From NCBI RefSeq assembly GCF_004212635.1, contig NZ_PSRT01000082.1, positions 1 through 37,497 on the forward strand: a stretch of 37,497 nucleotides of DNA, read 5' to 3'. Positions 31,392 through 37,497 of the stretch are shown piece by piece. Position 1 is the first letter of the stretch; each line of letters opens with the position of its first letter. The DNA is from Bradyrhizobium genosp. SA-3 (GTDB lineage: Bacteria; Pseudomonadota; Alphaproteobacteria; Rhizobiales; Xanthobacteraceae). A program made the position numbers and the translations under genes. Under the pieces are notes generated by a model. It had not been told where the DNA came from. It worked only from the letters and a program-made list of their open reading frames with translations, and did no database searches.

Positions 31392-31666
31392 CCGATTGCG
31401 GCGCGGTCAATCAGCGTTCTGCAGGGCGTAACCGCCGTCACTTGGTCGCTTCGATGATGTGCGCCGCTTGCATCGTTTCAGTGGACGGAACGGCATTCTG
31501 GATCTCAGGGTAATTGGTAGTCCGGTTCTGGACCCGGATCAGACTTCCGGGCCACTTCTAATATGCCTGAGCGAGATCCGGCGAGCTCTTATCCGGCACG
31601 CCGCGAGCGTAGGGATCGGCTCGGTCCTTTGCTCGTTCACCGTTCAGGAAGGCCTGCCTTCCGAAG
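31392..31666 (+). pseudogene. Decayed, internally deleted copy of the locus at 32717-33638
   Basis: 31392-31480 matches 32717-32805 base for base in register with about ten substitutions (shared CCGATTGCGGCGCGGTCAAT, CAGCGTTCTGCAGGGCG). 31481 onward matches 33441-33638 (shared ACGGAACGGCATTCTGG, GTAATTGGTA, CTCTTATCCGGCACGCCGC). The 635 bp between, which hold the mature part of the secreted protein, are absent. The right end still encodes, on the minus strand, LRKAGLPER and stop: the last codons of a second copy of the adenylate cyclase gene. So it is a remnant of a duplicated segment, not a gene. Confidence 0.85.
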
Positions 31667-31693
31667 CAGACAACGGGCCCAGCCGACAATGGC

Positions 31694-32155
31694 TTACGTT
31701 GATGCTTTCGCATCCGGTCGCCTCGCAACGAGACCGTTGCCGACGCATTGCGGCACCGTATCGCCTTTTTGGTTACGCAAGCGGAACTGGCCGCGAACGA
31801 CTCCGCTATCGGGCCTCGACTTCGACTCGCGCTTTTCCAACGTCATCGCTTCGAGATAGAGATCGTCGCCGGGACGCACTGCGTTGGGCAGCCGCAACTC
31901 ATCATAGCCCAACCCGGCAATGGCACGTACCGGAGGCTGTAATTCGTTAGTTAGCGAGATGAAGATCGCGAACGTGTGGGCGGCAGATGCCGACAGTCCT
32001 CCAAAAACGGAACGAGCAGCAGCTGCCTCATCGATATGGAAGGGCCTCGGGTCATACCGCTTGGCGAACTGAATGATTTCTTCCTTGGAAACAGAATAGG
32101 GGCCAGCCTTCTGGCTGTCACCGACCTCGACGTCTTCAAAATATCCATTGGTCAT
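31694..32155 (-). CDS. MaoC family (R)-hydratase/dehydratase-like protein
   Basis: A 153-residue single-hotdog MaoC protein. The hydratase motif is RYDPRPFHIDEAAA (Asp35 and His40), followed by GLSASAAHTFAIF and RLPNAVRPGDDLYLEA. These proteins usually hydrate enoyl-CoA thioesters in acyl degradation or polyhydroxyalkanoate supply. ATG 32155 is preceded by GAGGA ten bases upstream. It stands alone beside a rearranged segment; its 3' end lies 28 bp from the decayed repeat copy. Confidence 0.83.
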   Translation of the reverse strand: MTNGYFEDVEVGDSQKAGPYSVSKEEIIQFAKRYDPRPFHIDEAAAARSVFGGLSASAAHTFAIFISLTNELQPPVRAIAGLGYDELRLPNAVRPGDDLYLEAMTLEKRESKSRPDSGVVRGQFRLRNQKGDTVPQCVGNGLVARRPDAKAST

Positions 32156-32694
32156 TGATCAAATCCTCTACGCACGGGCTGACGAAAAGGACGGCATAGG
32201 CTGACCTTGGGACTATAGCCCAGTGCCGTTTGCCTCTGGCCTTAAGCCGTCATGATGCTCGACGGGCCGACGAAGTGATCGAATAGTCCGGTTGTCGCCC
32301 GAATACGAACTCCGGGCGTAGCGTCAAATTGTCGGCTCATCGGGATCGAGCGGCGGCGGCCGGCCAATCGTCCGAGTGGCGCTTTGACCCAATGACGTCG
32401 AACAAGTCTGGATGGCCGCCTCGGTCAGCGTGCCCTTGATTCAGAATTGAACCATTGGAACGACGGTGCTATCGTTCAACCGCATCATTCCTCGTTGGTA
32501 TGATGGTGCGGGCGCGATCAGGCTTACGGACTGGCGCCTGCCATTTGTAATTGGAATACTTCAGCTGGTGCCCCGCCTCCGGACCCATTTCAAAATCGGC
32601 CGGGCAATGTTTATTGACGCGTTACCCTCCGAACTTCCCCTTGACTCGGAGGCGGGCATTTTGGGTCAAGCGTACGAACAAATCGATTTTCGAC
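32156..32694. other. Gene-free stretch, less GC-rich
   Basis: No frame with a credible start or family likeness. Composition is visibly lower in GC than the first 30 kb. I see no terminator or clear promoter beyond a loose AT-rich patch near 32440-32450; probably the upstream region of the secreted-protein gene plus older debris. Confidence 0.5.
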
Positions 32695-33444
32695 ATGTCC
32701 ATTCTGGAAAGTCGAGCCGATTGCGGCGCGGTCAATCAGCGTTCTGCAGGGCGCAACCGTCGTCACCTGATCGCTTCGATAGTGTGCGCCACTTGCTTCG
32801 TTTCATTGGCAGAGGATGCGTGGGCTCAATGTGCAGCTCGCGATGTCCTGCAAAACGAGATGAAGGCGCACAAGCCGCGTCCATCCTATGCGCTCCAACA
32901 GCTCAAGTCGGCGCGCGATGTTCCGACGTGGAAGACAATTAGGGTCGGCACCTTTGGCAACTCTGTTGCGCTGCGTAACGTGCTGGACACCATGAGGTGC
33001 GGTGTCGGTGGCACGGCTGCCGAAATCCTCGCTCGACCGACCTTCACCGTTGCTTCTAAGACAGCCGAAGTGAAGCTTGTCGTTGTGCGAGTAGCCGAGC
33101 TTGGGTTCAAGACGGATACCGTGACTTTGGCCGCTATTTACGCGCGCGCCGGGCAGATCGGCTTTAAGCTCGTCGACGCGGAGGTCGGTCCGCAATTGCG
33201 GATTCAGTATCTGGACCAGCCTATGGGCGAATTTCTCACCATCGGAATGAAGCCAATCAAGACGTGGGGCGGCGAACCGACTATTCTGAACGTCGCGAAT
33301 GGTGGAGCTGAATTAATCCTGATCGGCCAAGACGGGAGGGACGAAGCAGAAAGTGCAGCCACGTCCCGTTTTGTTTTCGCGCGGTCCAACGAACCTGCAC
33401 CCAGCAACGAACTTGAGAAGGCAGCCGCACTTTCGCCCCCGTGA
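32695..33444 (+). CDS. Exported protein of unknown function (intact copy of duplicated locus)
   Basis: From ATG 32695 the product has 249 residues: a 20-25 residue basic lead (SAGRNRRH), a hydrophobic signal core LIASIVCATCFVSLAEDAWA, then a mature domain of about 200 residues with VPTWKTIRVGTFGNSVALRN, MRCGVGGTAAEIL, LVVVRVAELGFKT, RAGQIGFKLVDAEVGPQLR, FLTIGMKPIKTWGGEPTIL and a C-terminal FVFARSNEP. No family recognised. Start is uncertain because no good ribosome site is seen; the frame is open to 32551. Its 5' end and its 3' flank recur in the decayed copy at 31392. Convergent with the cyclase gene. Confidence 0.62.
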   Translation: MSILESRADCGAVNQRSAGRNRRHLIASIVCATCFVSLAEDAWAQCAARDVLQNEMKAHKPRPSYALQQLKSARDVPTWKTIRVGTFGNSVALRNVLDTMRCGVGGTAAEILARPTFTVASKTAEVKLVVVRVAELGFKTDTVTLAAIYARAGQIGFKLVDAEVGPQLRIQYLDQPMGEFLTIGMKPIKTWGGEPTILNVANGGAELILIGQDGRDEAESAATSRFVFARSNEPAPSNELEKAAALSPP

Positions 33445-33638
33445 ACGGAACGGCATTCTGGACCTCAGGGTAATTGGTAATCCGGTTCTGGCCCGGATCA
33501 GACTTCCGGGCCACTTCTAATATGCCTGATAATATGCCTGAGCGAGGTCCGGCGAGCTCTTATCCGGCACGCCGCGAGCGTAGGGATCGGCTCGGTTCTT
33601 TGCTCGTTCACCGTTCGGGAAGGCCCGCCTTACGCAAA
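32717..33638. repeat. Intact copy of the duplicated segment (parent-like)
   Basis: Matches the decayed copy at 31392-31666 at both ends (32717-32805 and 33441-33638). This copy additionally carries a 12-bp tandem duplication TAATATGCCTGA (about 33519-33542), which the other copy has once. The repeat edge lies inside the 3' end of the cyclase gene. Confidence 0.82.
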
Positions 33639-35506
33639 CCCTCAGCGATGCGCTGAAATTCGGCAAGGAAAACGACGTTATCGGACCACGCAGACCCGTC
33701 CTGCAACCAAAGGGCGACGGTGTAATCGGGCCTGAGCCGACGAAGCTCGCCGATGGCGGCAAGAGCTTCGGGCTCATGTCCCGTCCATGCGTTGGCGGCG
33801 GCGAGATCTGCGTAGGCAATCCAAAAGGGATTCACTGTAATGGAGCGGCTGCACCAGTCTATCGCTTCATCATATTGAGCGAGATGGCTGTGCGCATGAC
33901 AGGCATAGAAGTACCATGTGCTTAGGAGCGGATCGCGGGGGCTGAGCTGGATGGCCATTTGGAGTGGGGCAAATGCCTCCGCAGATCGGCCAACACGTAT
34001 CTTGGCAGCGCCCAGCGCGCCATGAGCCGGGGCGAGACTAGGATTTATCCCGATTGCCGCCATATACTCGCTGACAGCAGCGTCGAGATTCCTGCCCTTG
34101 GCCCGTTGGATCTCGCCCTTTACAAAATGTGCCATTGCGTCGCTGGGAAACTGGGACAGAACCTGATCCACCGTTTTCTCAGCGCGCCGCAACTTATCGG
34201 CGGGTGCATCGGTCCAACGATAATTGACTTGTATTGCCAAAGTATCTGCCAACCCCACGAGGGCCTTAGGGTAGCCGGGGTCGATCCGCAGTGCGCGCTC
34301 GAAGAGGGCACCCGACTCGGCTACCTGTTCGCGCGAATAGGGACGATTGAGCACGGCCAGGCCCTGCATTGTAAGATCGACCGCGTCGGGATTGTTGGGC
34401 CGCGCAACCTCCGCGTCGCGGCTTTCGTGGTTAGTCAGCTCGAGATCAAGCCGCCGCGCCAATCCACCCGTGATGACATCCTGAAGCTGCAACGATTTGG
34501 ACCACTCACCGTCGACGCTCTCCGACCAGATCTGTGCGCCGGTTCGCGTATCGATCAGCCGGGCGTTGATCCGGACAATCGACTCCGTTCGGCGCAGGCT
34601 ACCGTCGAGGATATAACGGACGCCGAGTTCGCGGCGAACGCGCTTTGGGTCAACGTTCTTATAGGCACGGGCTGTACTCGGCGCGATCACGAAGCTGTCC
34701 TCGATCCGCGAGAGATCGGAGCTTAGATCGTCAGCAACACCTTCCGCAAAGTACTCCTGCTCGGGTTCGTTGCTCAAATTCGTGAACGGCAGCACGACAA
34801 TCGATAGACGATGCTTCACCAATTGTGGCTCATTCCAACGCATGTACCAGTAACCAAGACCGCCGCCAGCCATGAGCAGCAGAAGCGCCATTGTAAGACC
34901 CATCCGAGTTCGCCGGTTGTGCGCAGGCCACTGGACAAACGGAAAGCCCGAAACGACCGGCAGCGTATCGGAGAGCTGCGAAGCATAGGCTCGAACTGGG
35001 AGAGCAATATTTTTGAGGTTCTGCTCGCCGAGATCTGCGAACTCGACCCCGACCTTGCCACGGACTTGATCGTAGGCGGCGGAAGATATGCAGATGCCGC
35101 CAGCCTTCGCGATGCCTTCAAGCCGCGCCGCGACATTCACGCCATCGCCAAAGATGTCATTCGGCTCGACAATCACATCGCCGATATTAATTCCCACACG
35201 GAAGACCATGCGCTTGGCTTCTGGATCGTCGATTGTCAGTTCCTTGACACGGGTCTGAAATTGTACGGCAGCTCGAACCGCTTCGACCGCGCTCGGAAAT
35301 TCCGCCAAGAAGCCATCGCCGGTGTTCTTGACGATGCGGCCATCATGTTCGGCAATTGCCGGGGCGACTGCGTCCGTCAAAAGCGCAGTCAGTTTGGCAT
35401 GCGTTGCCTCTTCGTCATTGTGCATGAGCCGCGAATAGCCGGCCACGTCGGCGGCCAATATCGCCGACAGCCTGCGCGCGATCCGGGCTGGCCGCTCCTG
35501 CACCAT
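33608..35506 (-). CDS. Class III adenylate cyclase with membrane helix, TolB-like and TPR regions
   Basis: A 632-residue protein. Residues about 12-175 are a class III cyclase domain with LAADVAGYSRLM (metal Asp20), KNTGDGF (Lys60, metal Asp64), NDIFGDGVNVAARLE (Asp117, Asn124, Arg128): every catalytic position is filled, consistent with cAMP synthesis. Residues about 203-221 form one membrane helix. About 233-375 is a TolB/FlgO-like region (LSIVVLPFTNLSNEPEQEYF, VRYILDGSLRR, GAQIWSESVDGEW), and about 390-620 holds TPR repeats. This architecture is abundant in rhizobia. ATG 35506 has GGAG eight bases upstream; an ATG at 35572 is also open. Its last codons lie in the duplicated segment. Confidence 0.88.
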   Translation of the reverse strand: MVQERPARIARRLSAILAADVAGYSRLMHNDEEATHAKLTALLTDAVAPAIAEHDGRIVKNTGDGFLAEFPSAVEAVRAAVQFQTRVKELTIDDPEAKRMVFRVGINIGDVIVEPNDIFGDGVNVAARLEGIAKAGGICISSAAYDQVRGKVGVEFADLGEQNLKNIALPVRAYASQLSDTLPVVSGFPFVQWPAHNRRTRMGLTMALLLLMAGGGLGYWYMRWNEPQLVKHRLSIVVLPFTNLSNEPEQEYFAEGVADDLSSDLSRIEDSFVIAPSTARAYKNVDPKRVRRELGVRYILDGSLRRTESIVRINARLIDTRTGAQIWSESVDGEWSKSLQLQDVITGGLARRLDLELTNHESRDAEVARPNNPDAVDLTMQGLAVLNRPYSREQVAESGALFERALRIDPGYPKALVGLADTLAIQVNYRWTDAPADKLRRAEKTVDQVLSQFPSDAMAHFVKGEIQRAKGRNLDAAVSEYMAAIGINPSLAPAHGALGAAKIRVGRSAEAFAPLQMAIQLSPRDPLLSTWYFYACHAHSHLAQYDEAIDWCSRSITVNPFWIAYADLAAANAWTGHEPEALAAIGELRRLRPDYTVALWLQDGSAWSDNVVFLAEFQRIAEGLRKAGLPER

Positions 35507-35572
35507 CGCCGGCTCTCCAACCCGCTCATTTTTACGACGGATGCGCGATAGTGCCAACCGTGCGATGTCCAC

Positions 35573-36050
35573 CCAGAGCGGTCCCCATCGCTGAAACGTT
35601 AGCTGCCCTGACCGATTGTTCAGTGGACGCCTCTATGTCGCCGATTGGCCCGAAGGCGAAGATCGCGATGGCGCCCGGCACGTCAGCAGCCGAGACCGAA
35701 GCCGCCTATCCGCGAAGACGCGATCTAGTCGGCTGCTTGAAGGGAAGCGGACGAAAGGTTCGCTCGGCAGATACTTCTGCGTCTGACCCGGACGGACCTG
35801 GATGTCGATTTGGTTCGCAGCCCGCTGGCAGATTGCGCTGATGGCAGGGAGTCTTCAGCCGAACCTTGGCGGAGCCATACTCCTGTCGGTCGCCTCTCTC
35901 GTTCGCAGATCGAGGAGCGCGTCGCTCTCGATCCATTTGTCGCGGCGGAAGTTGTTACTGCCGAGATTCTCGAGATTGCGCCTTTCACGCATAGGCGACC
36001 GCTTGACGGACCTTTTCGCCTGACGCTTGATGATCTGTTGGCGGTAGCAG
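35573..36050. other. Gene-free stretch with possible YciI-like remnant on the plus strand
   Basis: No intact gene. On the plus strand WQIALMAGSLQPNLGG (about 35825-35872) and, in a shifted frame, SRSQIEERVALDPFVAAEVV with AEILEIAPF (about 35900-35985) recall the two conserved blocks of YciI-like proteins (L-x-x-G-S-L and D-P-F). If right, this is a frameshifted, start-less fragment. The first 150 bp after the cyclase start show nothing. Confidence 0.35.
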
Positions 36051-36824
36051 CTAGTTGGCAGCAGCTGGCTTACGCAAAGAGATCGGTGAATGGCCGAATG
36101 CCAATGCGTATGCGCGCGAGAACGCCGCTGGGCTGCCAAAACCCACGCGCCTCGCGACCGACTTGACGCGCTCGCCGCGCTGGAGCTCACGCTGGCCAAG
36201 TGTCAGCCGCCACGCCTTAAGATAGGCAGCCGGTGTCGTGCCGGTCACTTTGGGAAACAGAGTCATAAAGCGGCTCCGCGAGAGTCCGCTGATACTCGCA
36301 AGCTCCTCGGTGTGCCACGGGCGAGAGGGTTGATCGTGCATAGCGACCAGAGCCTTATGGATCGCTGGGTGGGATAGGCCGGCAAGAAGTCCTGGTCGCG
36401 TTGAGCCGATATCGATTGCCCTCCGAAGCACAAGCAAGATGATCACCTCGCACAAGCGGTCGAGAGCGACTTGCCTGCCGCATAGCATGTCCAAGGCCTC
36501 GGTTACAAAGGCTGCAGTCAGAGCTTGCAGGGTAGGGGCCTCGCCGAGGGGGATCACGATCCGCTCGGGCATCGCATTCATGAGCGGGTTTGTAATGCCC
36601 CCGAACTCGATGGTCGCCGCAGCCAGGATCTCGCCGCCGCGATCGGGCATTGCATCACGGTGGGGGCAGAAGACGACGGTCCTTGCGCAGCCACCCTCTC
36701 CAACAACGACAAGGTTTGCGACCGCGTCTCGGGCATCTTTCGCAGCGACCGTCACTGACATTTCAAAGGCATCGAAGAAGGCGGAAAGCCTGTCGCGCCT
36801 AGTCGTCACAGGACTCTCAATCAT
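36051..36824 (-). CDS. AraC family transcriptional regulator with cupin-type ligand domain
   Basis: A 257-residue regulator. The N-terminal half (about 1-140) is an AraC-type cupin sensor domain (FDAFEMSVTVAA, LVVVGEGGCARTVVFCPHRD, ALTAAFVTEALDMLCGRQVALDRLCEVIILLVLRR in part). The C-terminal part is the double HTH: WHTEELASISGLSRSRFMTLF, GTTPAAYLKAWRL, VKSVARRVGFGSPAAFSRAY and the family end FGHSPISLRK. Start ATG 36824 fits the family; the frame is open to 37010, but that would overlap the divergent gene. It probably controls the peroxiredoxin-like gene 94 bp away in response to an unknown small molecule. Confidence 0.85.
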   Translation of the reverse strand: MIESPVTTRRDRLSAFFDAFEMSVTVAAKDARDAVANLVVVGEGGCARTVVFCPHRDAMPDRGGEILAAATIEFGGITNPLMNAMPERIVIPLGEAPTLQALTAAFVTEALDMLCGRQVALDRLCEVIILLVLRRAIDIGSTRPGLLAGLSHPAIHKALVAMHDQPSRPWHTEELASISGLSRSRFMTLFPKVTGTTPAAYLKAWRLTLGQRELQRGERVKSVARRVGFGSPAAFSRAYALAFGHSPISLRKPAAAN

Positions 36825-36918
36825 GTTTTTTGGACCATTCACGCTCTCCAGTGTGGCATGAGCTGGATCCAGGAGCAACCGGTCCTGTGCTGCCCCTTGG
36901 TCCGTGAAAGGAATCCAA

Positions 36919-37455
36919 ATGCTTATACCTCGCCAGAAAGCGCCGCCCCTTGTCGTAAACACGCTCGACCACGGTCCCTTCGACCTGGCAATTGAGAGCC
37001 CAGAGCGCATGTCGCTCGTCTGCTTCTATCGCGGCTTGCATTGCCCGATCTGTGCCAACTACCTGAAGGAATTAGAACGCCTGACGCCGGAATTTGCCAT
37101 CCGCGGCGTTACCACCGTCGCCATTAGTTCAGATGGGGAGGAGCGAGCCCGCCAGATGGCGGACAAGATCCAAGCCAAGAATTTGCGGGTCGGATATGGT
37201 CTGGGACTGAGCGATGCTCGCAAATGGGGTCTGTATATATCAACATCTCGGGGAAAGACCTCGATCGGAATCGAAGAACCTTCTTTGTTCTCTGAACCCG
37301 GCGTGTTTCTGATCAGACCGGATCAAACGATCTACTATCTCTCCGTCCAATCCATGCCGTTCGTCAGGCCCAACTTCTCTGAAATGGTCCAGGCGTTGGA
37401 TTTCGTCATCAAGAACGACTATCCAGCCAGAGGAGAATATAACGGCGCGATTTAA
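36919..37455 (+). CDS. Peroxiredoxin-like (AhpC/TSA, thioredoxin-fold) protein
   Basis: A 178-residue thioredoxin-fold protein. The active-site region reads MSLVCFYRGLHCPICANYLKEL (in part: FYRGLHCPICANYL) with Cys42 and Cys45 as a CPIC pair and Cys35 before it. Further family blocks are TTVAISSDGEERARQM, LSDARKWGLYIS and PGVFLIRPDQTIYYLSVQ. It likely reduces peroxides or acts as a thiol oxidoreductase in the cytoplasm; no signal peptide. ATG 36919 has AAGGA six bases upstream; a GTG five codons earlier is less likely. Divergent from the AraC regulator, which probably controls it. The 42 bp after its stop reach the window end. Confidence 0.83.
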   Translation: MLIPRQKAPPLVVNTLDHGPFDLAIESPERMSLVCFYRGLHCPICANYLKELERLTPEFAIRGVTTVAISSDGEERARQMADKIQAKNLRVGYGLGLSDARKWGLYISTSRGKTSIGIEEPSLFSEPGVFLIRPDQTIYYLSVQSMPFVRPNFSEMVQALDFVIKNDYPARGEYNGAI

Positions 37456-37497
37456 GACGTTGGGCCCGTCTCGATCCCGCAGGCTCGAACGTTAGTG

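Noticed and set aside
31694..31942. Plus-strand frames overlapping the MaoC gene
   Set aside because: They are antisense to an intact hydratase motif and have no ribosome site.
31392..33638. Duplicated segment as an insertion sequence
   Set aside because: No transposase, no terminal inverted repeats and no target duplications seen; ends lie inside gene parts, so it looks like a segmental duplication.

Overview
The window looks like a chromosomal segment of a Bradyrhizobium-type alphaproteobacterium (order Rhizobiales/Hyphomicrobiales). This is inferred from the high GC with C/G-ending codons, the eukaryote-like glutamine synthetase II gene (glnII) with a DUF2735-type neighbour, a MaeB malic enzyme carrying a phosphotransacetylase domain, and several intergenic palindromic repeats of the sort dispersed in Bradyrhizobium and Rhodopseudomonas genomes. 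No rRNA, tRNA, CRISPR array, transposase or integrase was seen.

Layout. 1-1488 is the 3' part of maeB, cut by the window edge. 1.8-8.5 kb is housekeeping and envelope material: DoxX, a DHFR-like reductase, a polysaccharide deacetylase, a glutathione peroxidase, an L,D-transpeptidase, CreA and three small exported proteins. 8.6-12.2 kb has a MocR-type regulator divergent from a pyridoxamine-phosphate-oxidase-like protein, followed by an M20 deacylase. 12.5-15.4 kb is a tryptophan-to-anthranilate operon (formamidase-type hydrolase, kynA, kynU) whose kynU is frameshifted in a GC-dinucleotide tract. 15.6-21.5 kb is a mixed set: BtuF-like binding protein, thioesterase, GNAT, DUF2161, SDR, SGNH hydrolase, tyrosine phosphatase and an MliC-like lysozyme-inhibitor protein. 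21.66-23.44 kb is a nitrogen-control locus: a DUF2735-type small gene divergent from glnII, with a near-consensus sigma-54 promoter and a large hairpin between them. 23.6-27.1 kb holds two paralogous double-GrlR-domain proteins flanking a signal-less ModA-like protein, a Sel1-repeat protein and a 49-residue basic protein.

27.15-31.36 kb is the most system-like part. Two divergent gene sets share a short AT-rich promoter with nested inverted repeats. Leftwards lie an ETHE1/Blh-type metallo-hydrolase, an MFS transporter and a damaged GFA-type zinc protein. Rightwards lie an ArsR-HTH/rhodanese fusion, a nucleoside phosphorylase and a 67-residue protein with 11 cysteines. I read it as a sulfur/persulfide-responsive detoxification or salvage module. 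The only cysteines in the regulator are the two in its rhodanese loop.

From 31.4 kb on the sequence is patchier, visibly less GC-rich, and shows recent rearrangement. A 275-bp decayed copy of the locus at 32.7-33.64 kb lies about 1.3 kb upstream of the intact copy, with its middle 635 bp deleted; it even keeps the last codons of the adjacent adenylate cyclase. The window closes with a class III cyclase/TPR protein, a possible YciI remnant, and an AraC regulator divergent from a thioredoxin-fold peroxiredoxin-like protein.
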